Of a DNA stretch of 64,000 nucleotides, positions 35,401 through 44,797 are shown one piece after another. The notes beneath the pieces were generated by a model. It saw nothing but the letters and a program-made list of their open reading frames with translations, did no database searches and was not told where the DNA came from. Source of the stretch: JAFEDN01 sp963832945 (lineage in GTDB: Bacteria; Pseudomonadota; Gammaproteobacteria; Coxiellales; Coxiellaceae); contig CAWHVV010000017.1 of NCBI GenBank assembly GCA_963832945.1, positions 1-64,000 of the forward strand, read 5' to 3'. Every line of letters starts with the position of its first letter. Position 1 is the first letter of the stretch. The translations under genes and the position numbers were made by a program.

Positions 35401-38400
35401 ATATGTTGCAGTAAGGTGGTTTTACCGGTGCCGGCAAAACCTTGTAATAACACGATGCGGTCGGTTTGCACCACCAGTTCCCTTAACACCCGGGCGTGTT
35501 CTTCACTGGCCGGGGTTTTATCTAAATAGGCGTTAACGACCTCTTGGGACATTCTGGGCGGCAAGGCCCCACGGTCTTGCTGAGCCAATCGAATAATTTC
35601 TCTTTCCAGAGTCAAGGCTTCGCGGGTGGTCCAGCGCGTGCCGTTCTCAGAATACACGCCACGAATTAATTCGCCCTGTTTTTCCGCTTCCAGAACGGCT
35701 TGTTGTAACGCTTTTTGATTCACCTGACCTAACACATGGGTTAACGCCACGGTCATCACTTCCTTGTGCTCAAAGGCCGCCTCCTTTTCACTGAGGTAGG
35801 CTAAGGCATACTGCACCGCTTCTTTAGCCGCGAATGCGGTGGCGTCAGCCCGGGAGAGCGGCAAAGCATCGGGAAATCGTTGTAAAGCATTTTGGACGGC
35901 GGTTTCTAACAGCCGCAAATAATCCGCCGTTGAAGGGGATCTCACCTTGGCATCCGAGGCAGTATTTTGTAACAGAGCCTCTATCGCGGTTAATTTATCG
36001 CCGGTGTGCTTTTCTAAAGTCTTGAGCAATTGGGTGCTGTTTTCCGTATAAATCCACGCCTGTTGACCCGCCTGCGCCAACAGGTAATAAAAAGCGCGTT
36101 GATGACTTTGGCGGGATTGGCTGTTTTGGTAGGCAATGACGATATCCGGATGCCGATGCGAAGCTTGTAACGGTGTTAAGGCAACGCCGTAATCCCAATG
36201 GCGCGATGACATCTCCGATAATTGCCAGCGCGGCAATGGCTTGCCGGATTCATGACGCAAAGTGAGATGATGTTCGGTGACGGCGGTCACGATCACCCGA
36301 TCTCCTTTGACCAACCCGTGGGCTCGGTTGGAACGATGGCACAGTAACGTATCGCCGGCGGCAAGAGCTCGAGTTTTCTCATCAAACACCTCGATGGAAC
36401 CTTCGGGAGATTTATCGGGATTCCAGCGATAAATTTTGCCTTTCTTGTCTCGGCTGTTTTTCAGCAGTAATTCATTATTTTTTTGATCGATTTTTTCAAT
36501 CCGGCAATAATCGCCTCGGCGTACTCGCAAAGCGTGATCCTCCTGGTGGAATCGAATCCATTGTCCGGCGGTGTAATGACGTGCCGTCTGTTGTTCTGCT
36601 AATCGAACATAATGCGGTAATAACACCGTCAGGGAAATTTCATTTTTTGGGTTTTTGTCGATTTCTCCCCGGGTTTTTAAGGCATCACGAATGGCGACAT
36701 TGAGCTCATGGGCAACCGCTTGCGTCGGCGCTAAAACCACAGTGCGTGCTCGCTCTTTGGGAGATAATCCCGCCACTTGAACCGCCATCACCGACTGGCG
36801 TTGTTCCCGGTCTTCGATGGAAATCAGCCGTTGGCCGATCTGCCCAAAGGCGGCCACGATATTTTTTTGTAAGGAATGCGTAATCGCTGTCTTTAAAGGA
36901 TCGGCTGATTTAAACGGTTGACTGGTGAGTTCAGCCGTCAATAGGCCATGAGCCAATAACTGCGTTAAAGGCGTGCCGGTACGCCAAGTTAAGGTGGACT
37001 GCGGATCACCGATGAACACGACGTGTCCGTCACGGCGCTGCACTTCAGATCGGAGCTCGCAGACTTGCCGAGACGATAATTGAGTGGCGTTATCCACAAA
37101 GATCATCGGTTTTTTAGGCGCAGGCAGATGTTGCTGAACCCAGGACTCTAATCGCGAGGGGGTTTCCTGACTTTTCCTCAAATAGCTAAAAACGGTGTCG
37201 AATTGCTTGTTATCAAAAAGTCGTTGCAGCCATTCGCGCAAATGGGTAGGCGTTTTTTGAATCTGTTTTTGAAGTTGAATAGTTTCTGCTTGTTTGGAAG
37301 TCAGCAAAATCGGTTGATAGCCGCCGATTTTCGCCAAGGTCATCATCGGTTCGATGAGATGGGTTTTTCCCGAACCGGTGGGGCCGGTCAATGCCATGAG
37401 CTGTCGATCACTGGAAAATAAGGTGTGAATGGCTTGCTGCTGCTCACGGGTTAAATCATGATGTTGCTGCAAAAAAGTTTTCAATAAAGAGGCTTCAATG
37501 ATTGCTTGACCACTAGAATGCGGTTGATTAATCGTTTGCAATAACGCTTTTTCATAACCTAACAAAGCCGGCGTGGTAAACTGCCGCTCGCCTTTTTCGT
37601 CTTTTTTGTCACCCGTGATCAGAATAAGTTCCCCGGAGTTCTGTACGGCTTGCAAGGCCGGAATCAGCGCCGATACCGGTACCTCACCGATCCCGTAATA
37701 AATGGCGCAGGCCAGTAAGTCGGTTTCCTTTAACGCGACCTGCGTTTCAGACAGATGTTTAATGGCTTCTTTCATCGCGAATTGTGCTTTTTCCAGCGTT
37801 TCAACCGATATGGGTTGGGCTTGCTCTGGTGAGGATAGCGTTCCGGCGGCTTGCTGCCGGGATTGCGCGACCACCTCTCGCACTTCTTCAAAAGCCAGTA
37901 CGCCACACAAAGCGGCCCGGGTTTCCCACAAGGTTTTTAAGGTTCGCTGATCAATAGCCTGCTTGGCGCGACGGGTTTTGAGCGTGGCTAATTCTGCCGC
38001 CTTGGCGCCCGACAAGCCGTGGGATTCTAAATACGCTTCAATGTCCCGGCGGCGTTGAGAGAACGTCGCCAGCATTTCCCGAGAAATCCCGGCGATTTCG
38101 AAAAAGCTGTGTGCGCCGGTTTTTTCGATGGTATAGCCGAGTTGCTGCAATTCATACGCGAGTTCGGCACGAAATAATGCGCCATAATATTTTTGATGAT
38201 GACGCACAGCCTCTAAAAAACCATCCGGGGTGTCCAAGGTATCTTGCGCATAATGGCCGAGTTTGGAAGCCAAAGAACGCCACTGGCCGTCTTGACGCAG
38301 GGTAGCGTTCATCACCACACAATGGGTGTGGAGTTGTGGGTCACCTTCCCGTGAAATGTCATGCAAAAACCGGGCGACGACCAGGTTACCTGTCCGCTCC

Positions 38401-38813
38401 ACTTTTAAAACATCACCTTTTCTCACCCGAGTTTTGGCCTGCTCGCGTTCAATCCCTTCCAGCACACGATCCGTGGCGGTTTCAATGGCTTTAAAAATCC
38501 GCTCATCTTCACCCAATAACGCTAAAATCGATACGGACTTGGGAACACTGAAGGTTAAATCAAAACCGGGGCGATGAATGATTTCACCATCGATTTTTTT
38601 TCCCAACTGTTGACCGCTGGGTAAATGACCCTGTAATAAAGCGGTAAATTGTTTGGAATCCACAGCGCCGGAAAGCCCCAATGCCTCGGCTCCTTTTCCC
38701 CACCACTGACTGTGTTCCTGTGCTAAAGCATTACCTTCGGTGTAATAATTCTCTTGACCTAAAAAATAATGCGCGGCCTGCTCGACATTTTTGATGATTT
38801 TAGTGGACAGCAT
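32352..38813 (-). CDS. traI: TraI: MobF relaxase, tandem helicase and C-terminal Toprim domain
   Basis: About 2153 residues from ATG 38813 (MLSTKIIKN, GGGAG upstream), the usual TrwC/TraI start; a TTG at 38849 is less likely. Relaxase domain at about 1-310 with nucleophile tyrosines in YFLGQENYY (16, 23, 24) and the metal site HTHC near 163. A first helicase-like domain has Walker A GPTGSGKTHL near 475; the second has GFAGTGKTTLL near 1124, VVDEAS and a C-terminal LVVLTRATHQV. A C-terminal extension carries a Toprim-type segment (LAEGPETALSVYQAL near 1958, LCLDNDGQ near 2001), as in primase-linked proteins. It nicks oriT, unwinds and pilots the strand. Longer than F TraI (1756). It overlaps or abuts traD. 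Confidence 0.93.
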   Translation of the reverse strand: MLSTKIIKNVEQAAHYFLGQENYYTEGNALAQEHSQWWGKGAEALGLSGAVDSKQFTALLQGHLPSGQQLGKKIDGEIIHRPGFDLTFSVPKSVSILALLGEDERIFKAIETATDRVLEGIEREQAKTRVRKGDVLKVERTGNLVVARFLHDISREGDPQLHTHCVVMNATLRQDGQWRSLASKLGHYAQDTLDTPDGFLEAVRHHQKYYGALFRAELAYELQQLGYTIEKTGAHSFFEIAGISREMLATFSQRRRDIEAYLESHGLSGAKAAELATLKTRRAKQAIDQRTLKTLWETRAALCGVLAFEEVREVVAQSRQQAAGTLSSPEQAQPISVETLEKAQFAMKEAIKHLSETQVALKETDLLACAIYYGIGEVPVSALIPALQAVQNSGELILITGDKKDEKGERQFTTPALLGYEKALLQTINQPHSSGQAIIEASLLKTFLQQHHDLTREQQQAIHTLFSSDRQLMALTGPTGSGKTHLIEPMMTLAKIGGYQPILLTSKQAETIQLQKQIQKTPTHLREWLQRLFDNKQFDTVFSYLRKSQETPSRLESWVQQHLPAPKKPMIFVDNATQLSSRQVCELRSEVQRRDGHVVFIGDPQSTLTWRTGTPLTQLLAHGLLTAELTSQPFKSADPLKTAITHSLQKNIVAAFGQIGQRLISIEDREQRQSVMAVQVAGLSPKERARTVVLAPTQAVAHELNVAIRDALKTRGEIDKNPKNEISLTVLLPHYVRLAEQQTARHYTAGQWIRFHQEDHALRVRRGDYCRIEKIDQKNNELLLKNSRDKKGKIYRWNPDKSPEGSIEVFDEKTRALAAGDTLLCHRSNRAHGLVKGDRVIVTAVTEHHLTLRHESGKPLPRWQLSEMSSRHWDYGVALTPLQASHRHPDIVIAYQNSQSRQSHQRAFYYLLAQAGQQAWIYTENSTQLLKTLEKHTGDKLTAIEALLQNTASDAKVRSPSTADYLRLLETAVQNALQRFPDALPLSRADATAFAAKEAVQYALAYLSEKEAAFEHKEVMTVALTHVLGQVNQKALQQAVLEAEKQGELIRGVYSENGTRWTTREALTLEREIIRLAQQDRGALPPRMSQEVVNAYLDKTPASEEHARVLRELVVQTDRIVLLQGFAGTGKTTLLQHIEQLQHIQGALQEGRQALLCLAPTHAAVKEIRGRGLAGYTLDRFLLNVAAGKLTPAAYRGRCIVVDEASMVSNQRLGDFIKALIHLDASGMLVGDIHQYTSVDSGKPFEMLQRSGLSVVHLTQITRQKDETLQAAVKAVYQKDFAGVFKILENRIIEVGGFIDEENKRQDNRAERMALIAEDYVSRDAVRRAQTQIITFGNEDRVLLNAMVREGLILNGELTGPRLVTDILVSRRLSEIERSQVEFYHVGDVLRFNVSQSGGIHKGEYWRVAGFTSEKQRLQLERPGSDPVLWKPRSYQSGKRAGVEVYEIERRELMAGDLIRWTRTDEALGLLSPEVARVEAVVLLSKAPEPSTPVAAVAGEIGKPAPQKPSLDPAKIIVRSLQLTDQGLTPTGNPIELVSTHPRLQHWDHAYAITGYGAQGKTITEVLINAESYRPQLTSQRSLLVVLTRATHQVTLYTDDKARLLQAVQKNPGRKSSALEAVGEISAPESSPMSKNPEMSQDRRGYDRIVSKAFYPDEVAAPGMGSTDSPDVWRLTISPPEGRPENQNDPEKKLTVKSESIPTKPILPPRLDAQRISQCLTDQAELVVERLLGEPKTKMGGQYRYGSKQGSLVVTLNGDKRGLWHDFQTGEGGHLLDLIAFKKDLDRRRDFRVVLQEALKILGTSPADITVQDSALNSPSKSAKSPPAASHALTPEQQRSLHYARRLAKESRSVSGTLAERYLREHRGIALGKFPDSVRFHPGIYSRRNESVHPALLVVAKDSMNQVQAVQAIFLDKDTAQKADVEVKKQTWGRASQGSVALQALGKAPASAGVTYLAEGPETALSVYQALGGADVRITLGKSNFKNINPAKTHHHIVLCLDNDGQSPQSDRLIRFAAEQLQQQGKTVWMAQPKIEGQDYNDVLKEQGMAGVKTELQQAVPYAEANRLSSDKIAFGTSSDAVSTLGNRLGECQLAQEKQVKVEGALLLPVTEKMPLFREDKSWEVKDWRPSPAPPSPPPQPIPQRERELELDL

Positions 38814-38845
38814 GACAGGTTCTCCCGGTTCTAGCTTTGCCTTCG

Positions 38846-40831
38846 TCAACCGATTTCATCACAACTCGCCAATTCGGGATCCACGGACTTCTCTGGAAGA
38901 ACATCCTCTCTTCGGGAAGCCGTATCGATTGGAGCCACTTTTGTTTCCAGGGTGGGTTGATTGTTAGGGGTTGAACCCGATTCCACGGGGACACTTTGCG
39001 CCGGATTCACCACAGAGGCAGAGGTGGTGGCCGGTGAAGCAGCGGAATATCCAGCTCCATGACCGGCAGCCGACAGCTTTTCCATCTCCCGCAATAACGG
39101 ATCGGGTTCAAACTCACGTAATAGAAATCCCATTTGTGTTGGCTTGCGGTTAAAAGGGGGCATGTGTAATTGGGTAATGGGATAGTCTCCCGGTACGCGG
39201 ACATAACACATCAGGTTATTGAGTTGCAAAATTTCAGAGGGCGACACGACCGGCTTTTGGACTTCTATTTTCTGAATGGAAACGCCATCCCGAATGGTAT
39301 TGGCTCCATACGAAATCCCTTCGCGGACTTCTTCAATGACCGTTTCGCCCAAGTTTTTCGATGACCACTGTGCTATTTCGGGATCCGGGGCACGAAACAT
39401 AAATCGCGTGCTTAACGAGGATGAAATTTCCCGTCCCCCCTCAAAGCCGTAGGTTTTGGCTAATTGCGCCGCACTTTGCACCCCAATCACAAAACAGCCG
39501 CCAAATTTACGGGCTTCGGCCAATCCGCTGGTCAAATAAGGCAACTGTTGCAAACTACCCAGTTCATCCAGGATCACCCATACTCGGCGTTTGGGGTCTT
39601 CCGGCAAACTCAGCAGTGCATTCACCGCAATATCCAGCCAGGCCGAGATGAGGGGTTTTAAAGATTCATGACGATCACCGGTGGAACTGATAAACAACCA
39701 TTCCGAAGCGCCTTCATTGTGGATCCATTGACGAATCGAAAAGGGATCGGTTTCATCGCGGATATAACACAGTGATTTTAAATACGTCGCCAACACGGAT
39801 TTAATCGAAATCGCGGTTTTTTCAGTCTTCTCGGACATGAGGCTTTCCGCTTCCGTCCCCTTTAATAATTCCTGTAACTGTCCGACATTGGAAGTCAGTA
39901 ACGTTTTCAATAACGGCAAAATTTTGGCACGGGGGTCCCGGTGCAGGCGAGACGTGGCGGCGGCAAAGATGGTGCGGGCGGCATTGACCCAGAAAGGGTC
40001 TTGCGCCGTGGCCGCCATCGGAATTAAGGCGGCTGCCAGATTCTCATAATCGGTTTTATCCCGGCATTCCCCCCAGATGCTCCAGTCTGCACCGCGTTGA
40101 TCCAGGGGATTCAGTAACTTGTCCTGATCCGGCTGGTAAAACTGACTGACCAGGCTGCAACTTTTATCGTAGACGATGGCGCGCTCACCCCGTTCACGGA
40201 TATGATCGAGTAATTCTTTAATCACCGTGGATTTTCCGGTGCCGGTGGTGCCGTGTATCAGGATATGTTGTAATTCGGCGTCTTTGGGCAGTGGCAGACG
40301 TTCCCGGCCAAAGACCAGATGAGAAGCGCCACTCTTCCCGGCAGCAATTTTTTGCGTGACCACCGCAGCGTCACACAATCGATCTCCTTTAAGGGGTTTA
40401 TTAGCGGTATAGGTTTCACCTCGTCTTTTCAGCCAAATTAAGACGCCGATCACGGATAATATCCAAACGATCAACCCCACCCATAAGCTATGGCGAGCAG
40501 CGACCTGCAATAGCGCGACACTCTTTTGAACAAATGGCGCTGATAAAATTTGCTCAACCGTCGCAGTCATGGTTTCTTCGCTGGAAAAGACAAACTTTTG
40601 TTTGAAGTGGCTGTTAAAAAAGAACAGATGAAATTCAGCTAACAGCCATTGCCAACCGATCCGCCGATCCTCCCGGCGGGTAGTCAGAAAAAACCAGTTG
40701 ATCGCCACTAAAGGCACTATCGGTAACAGCCAGAAAGCCACTTTTTGCAACACCTGCCCCATCATGCGCAAGTTATGCAAAATCACTTGACCGCCGCGGG
40801 TCATTTGCTTGATGCGTTCTTTTTTAATCAT
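38846..40831 (-). CDS. traD: TraD: type IV coupling protein
   Basis: About 661 residues from ATG 40831, preceded by GAGG. Two hydrophobic segments near the N-terminus (VAFWLLPIVPLVAINWFFL; SLWVGLIVWILSVIGVLIW) anchor it in the inner membrane. Walker A HGTTGTGKSTVIKELL is near residue 195 and Walker B VWVILDELGSL near 405. The hexameric ATPase brings the relaxosome to the transfer channel. The C-terminal tail is Pro/Ser/Val-rich, as in F TraD tails that contact TraM. Its stop touches the possible TTG start of traI. The gene is divergent from the RHH gene at 40929. Confidence 0.92.
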   Translation of the reverse strand: MIKKERIKQMTRGGQVILHNLRMMGQVLQKVAFWLLPIVPLVAINWFFLTTRREDRRIGWQWLLAEFHLFFFNSHFKQKFVFSSEETMTATVEQILSAPFVQKSVALLQVAARHSLWVGLIVWILSVIGVLIWLKRRGETYTANKPLKGDRLCDAAVVTQKIAAGKSGASHLVFGRERLPLPKDAELQHILIHGTTGTGKSTVIKELLDHIRERGERAIVYDKSCSLVSQFYQPDQDKLLNPLDQRGADWSIWGECRDKTDYENLAAALIPMAATAQDPFWVNAARTIFAAATSRLHRDPRAKILPLLKTLLTSNVGQLQELLKGTEAESLMSEKTEKTAISIKSVLATYLKSLCYIRDETDPFSIRQWIHNEGASEWLFISSTGDRHESLKPLISAWLDIAVNALLSLPEDPKRRVWVILDELGSLQQLPYLTSGLAEARKFGGCFVIGVQSAAQLAKTYGFEGGREISSSLSTRFMFRAPDPEIAQWSSKNLGETVIEEVREGISYGANTIRDGVSIQKIEVQKPVVSPSEILQLNNLMCYVRVPGDYPITQLHMPPFNRKPTQMGFLLREFEPDPLLREMEKLSAAGHGAGYSAASPATTSASVVNPAQSVPVESGSTPNNQPTLETKVAPIDTASRREDVLPEKSVDPELASCDEIG

Positions 40832-40864
40832 ACTCAAACCTCGTCAGTAAGCTATTGAAAACAA

Positions 40865-40892
40865 TTGACATTGTCATTATTTGTGATACAAT
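40865..40892 (+). promoter_or_regulatory. Promoter with palindromic operator for the RHH gene
   Basis: TTGACA (40865-40870), a 16-base spacer and TACAAT (40887-40892), 37 bp before the ATG. The perfect palindrome TGACATTGTCA (40866-40876) overlaps the -35 and is a good autorepression site for the RHH product. It may also influence divergent traD. Confidence 0.65.
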
Positions 40893-40928
40893 TAAATACA
40901 GATAATTCATAATGAAGGGACATCCCCA

Positions 40929-41186
40929 ATGGCCAGGACTGGAACTACTAAACACCCCCGCGCTATTTCCGTGCGACTGGATACTGACCTCGAACCCAAC
41001 ATTACTCAGTGGTTGGCAAAAAATCCGGGTATTCACCTGTCTCGATTGGTAAATCTGGCGCTCCGGCGCTTTATCAGCGAGCCGCAAACTTTGCAACCGG
41101 TGTCGGTCGCTAAAGACGCCACCGTCAAACGCTCGATGAAAAAAATGCTGCGTACTCATAAAAATATGTTGGACAAATTGAGATAA
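40929..41186 (+). CDS. Small ribbon-helix-helix regulator beside traD
   Basis: 85 residues. KHPRAISVRLDTDLEPNITQWLAKN followed by SRLVNLALRRFI is a typical RHH fold. The C-terminus is basic (KRSMKKMLRTHKNMLDKLR). It probably binds the palindrome over its own promoter. Divergent to traD-traI and just upstream of a membrane protein gene, it may control transfer genes. Its 3' end is 105 bp before the likely start of the next gene. Confidence 0.72.
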   Translation: MARTGTTKHPRAISVRLDTDLEPNITQWLAKNPGIHLSRLVNLALRRFISEPQTLQPVSVAKDATVKRSMKKMLRTHKNMLDKLR

Positions 41187-41291
41187 ATGAAGATTCAATG
41201 GTTGATAGGGCGGTATAACCAACATAAAATAACAAAAAAGCTGGCTGAAGCAGCCATGATGGATAACAACATTAATTTCAAGGAGAACAAA

Positions 41292-42035
41292 ATGGCTCGA
41301 AAAAATACCAACACTCATCCGTTGGAAATGGATTACTTCAAATTGATAGATGCCGATTCTATTTTTTCTCCGCGAAACAAAAAATACTGGCTGATTGCCC
41401 TGACCGTAAGTCTGGTGATTTTTGCATCGTTGGCTTATACCGCTCATCATGGATTAACTCCTATCGACATATTCGCTCACGCCTTATTCAGCCTCGCGGC
41501 AGGGAACTGGATACTCCCCTTATGCCAATTTTTCTTATGGCTGGCATTTGTAAAACGCTGTAAGAAAATGAAGCCCTTCATCCATACCCACGCTCATCTC
41601 GTGATTATCGCCTTGAAAAAAACACGGAGAGGATTGATTAAATTATCTCTCTCCACTATTTTGATCCCATTCGGTTTTTTCGTTTTATTAGTACAACGTC
41701 GCTATGAAGACGGTATGCTCCCCATCACCGACTTCAGTGACTTTGTTTTAGCCCTCGTATTTAGCTTATTTTTAGCATTCGCATTCTTTCTGATTATCAC
41801 CGCTTTTGTTGGATTCGTTTTAGGCATTATCCTTTTCCCCAAACGTCCTCAAAAATATTCATCGAATTCATCTTATTTTTTAGGAGATAATCATCCATCA
41901 ATTCACCACAAAATTTTTGAAGAAGAGGAATATGATCTGGCTGCTCATCTTCGAGAAAATTGGGATCATGACCCCATGAATCCCGGCAGTGCAGAATATC
42001 AATCTACTTATCGACACTGGAATCATGATGATTAG
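41292..42035 (+). CDS. Four-helix membrane protein of unknown function
   Basis: 247 residues from ATG 41292, preceded by AAGGAG; a frame opening at 41187 adds an unlikely N-terminus. Hydrophobic segments at about 33-53 (YWLIALTVSLVIFASLAY), 65-95, 118-138 (LSTILIPFGFFVLLV) and 150-185 give about four membrane helices, with an acidic His-rich tail. In F-like plasmids entry-exclusion proteins sit between traG and traD, and this gene occupies that gap on the opposite strand, so an exclusion role is a thin possibility. Its end overlaps the end of convergent traG by 32 bp. Confidence 0.65.
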   Translation: MARKNTNTHPLEMDYFKLIDADSIFSPRNKKYWLIALTVSLVIFASLAYTAHHGLTPIDIFAHALFSLAAGNWILPLCQFFLWLAFVKRCKKMKPFIHTHAHLVIIALKKTRRGLIKLSLSTILIPFGFFVLLVQRRYEDGMLPITDFSDFVLALVFSLFLAFAFFLIITAFVGFVLGIILFPKRPQKYSSNSSYFLGDNHPSIHHKIFEEEEYDLAAHLRENWDHDPMNPGSAEYQSTYRHWNHDD

Positions 42036-44767
42036 CCTTTTTTGAATCCAGCCGTTGAAGCCGCTCTTGATTGACACTCACTTCCCGGATAGTTTCATTT
42101 TCTCTTGACTCCAATTGCTTTTGACCACCCTCGACTTCTGCCGTTTTTTCAGCAATTATTTTCTGTGAATCTAGTGCAAACTGATTATCCACCCTGTGTT
42201 CCTGATCCAGCCCTTCTTGATCAGCCTGGGCTTTGATTTCCAATTTTTGAGTATTGTCCAATTGAGTTGGCTTTTTAAACGATTCTTTTTCAAGTATCTG
42301 CATATTTTCACGAGAGATTTCCTCTATCTTTCCAGGAGATGCATTTTCCTGCTCGTGGAATTGATGAAAATATTCCTCTACCTTTTTATGCATAAACTGT
42401 TCTGCTTGCGCCTTACCCTGCTCAGGATGATCGACCATCATTTTTTCGATAGAGCGTAGGTCTTGACCGCTTTTTTGCATTTCATTCATAAACTCTTGCG
42501 TTGCATTAGCATTAATACTGGCAGATTGTTCTTCAGAAATACTGGCAATTTTCCGATAGGTTTCGGCTTGTTGAAATTGCGCTGAGGCTTGTTGTTGTTC
42601 TTGATGGGCGCGATCTAATGATGTCGAAATGCTGTCTAAAATCCGTTTTCCTTCTTCTGTGTTGGCACGATAATGGCCTTCCGCCACTGCTCTTAAGGCC
42701 GTATCCATATTTTCTGCATAACCTGTATTGTGCGCAGCACTTTCTGATTGGGAAAACGATTGTTGATCCGATTGTCGATGATCCCATGACCATTGAACCC
42801 CCGCATTGCCGCCGATTGATCCCGATCCTTCTACTACACCAAGCGTTCCTTTTATACCTAACCCTAATTGCCCTTTTAAACCCGCACTCATCGTTCGATT
42901 CTTTGAAGCAGACTCAGATTCGTTGCGTCCTTCACCGGTTTGAACCACCTGTTGCTGGAGATCATTTAATGCGTGTAGATCACTGACACTATGACTGGTT
43001 ACAAAGGAGGAATCCACTGGCTTCAGATAGAGCTTGATGATGGCTAAGTTCATAGACACCCCGTTCCGCCGCCGACACAGAGTCATTAGAAGCCTGTTGG
43101 TGACTTAGCGCCGCAGAATACGCTTTGTCCGCCTGCTCGGTAGCGCTGCTGCGAATCGCTTCGCCCAGATGAATTTGTGTACCTAAACTCGAAATCGCCG
43201 GCTGATTATTCATCACCACGGAACCATCGGCAGTCATGGTAATCGTGGAGCCTCCCGGCATTTGATCGGTCACTGACCCTGAAGCCGTTCGCGCCGTATC
43301 ATCAAAATGGTTTGCTGAAGTGTTATAGGCGTTATGCGTGCTAAAACTGGTATTACCTAAGCTAAAGCTGCCGGCGGCAGCTTCTCCGGCGCTGGCCGTG
43401 GCGCTGGATTGCACCGAACCGCCGACGTATTGACCTAAATGCGATAAAGCATGATGCAGCCCCGTGACCAGGCTGGTGGCAATTAACGGCACGCTCAGCG
43501 AAATATAACCCGCTAAACCGGCCATATCCGAGTTGACCTGCGCCAAGCCGGATTGCGTCGCTAATACCAATCCGTGCATCTCGTCACTGAAGGTGATCGC
43601 ACCCAAACTACGATGTTGAGCATAAAAATTCACATACAAATTGATGATGGCATACAAGGGGGCCCACAGTTGCAACCAAAGCAGTGAATACGCATATTGC
43701 CGAAGCACGGCCAAGCCGAATGGAAATAGGATTAACAGAAAAATAAAAACAAAAGAACCGTATAAAATCCCTTCAAAGATATTTTTTAATAAGGGCAGCC
43801 AGTAAGCCGCCATATCGCCCATTGTGCGATTGGATATTCGATTTTGCTGTTGCGCTTTGTTAAATGCATAGCCTTCTAACGCCGCCGGCGCATTGGTTTG
43901 AGCGCTCCAATTGAGTAAGCCACTTTGTACAGCGTTCGCCATCATATTTTGCTGCATCAAATCAGAAGCATTTTCGGACAAATTCGTTAAGAAGCTGTAA
44001 CTGAGCGGCAGGTATTTGAGTAATTGAGTTTTGGCTTCAGTCTCTTCGGGAAATAACCGTGCGGCATAGCGACCTTCGGCCTGCGTAATGGCAGTTTGCC
44101 AGTCCTGATTCAAAGAAGCCACGCCATCCCGGCAAGTGACCACCGTCTGGTTGTATAAAAACGCCCGTGCCGGAGAGGCATGTTCCGTCACAAACTGCCA
44201 GATGTGGGGAGCGGTAAATAATTCTTGCGAGGAATATTTATGTAACAGCAAATCATAGAAAACACATTGACGAATAAAACCCTGTAAATTTTTCTCAAAG
44301 TCAGGATCCGTGACCTGAAAAGTACTGGCCGCCGTCACCAGGTTAGACGCCATCACCATGCCGGTTTGCCCGTAACGCAAATCATCCGGCAGTGAGAAAT
44401 TCTGTTCCATCAGTTGAGTTAAGCCATCCCCGATGGCGGTGGTGACGTTAGCCAACCAAGCGAGTCCCAATGGCACATTATCCACCGCATAGACTTTACC
44501 CTGCTGCACGCGATCAATGATATTAACCGTCGCCTTTGGTAAAAACAGCACGTAAAACGCCATAAAATAGAGCGCAACCCATCCGACACCGACCATCAAG
44601 TCACGCTTAAACATTAATTTGCCTATCGCCCACGTCCCGGCTAATAAAATGCTCAGATGAATCAGTGTTTTAAACGTAGAATCACCCATCGCGGCGGCAA
44701 TGGCGTTAAACATTTCCCGCAGAATATCGCCGTTTCCGTAAGTGATGACTGCAATTTCCAGTGCCAT
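42004..44767 (-). pseudogene. traG: TraG: mating-pair stabilisation protein, frameshifted
   Basis: ATG 44767 with AGGAG opens 592 codons: TraG N-terminal membrane domain (MALEIAVITYGNGDILREMF; helices near 40-80 and 335-360), ending abruptly after HHQALSEASG. The natural continuation (DSSFVTSHSVSDLHALNDL and on) is in another frame and runs to 42004. One base change near 43010-43022 would rejoin them into about 920 residues, close to F TraG (938). TraG aids pilus assembly through its N-terminus and mating stabilisation and exclusion through its C-terminus. The frameshift would spare the first function and lose the second unless it is a read error. It follows traH by 30 bp. Confidence 0.8.
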
Positions 44768-44797
44768 TTTAAATTCTCCTAAAACACGTGTTTTTAA

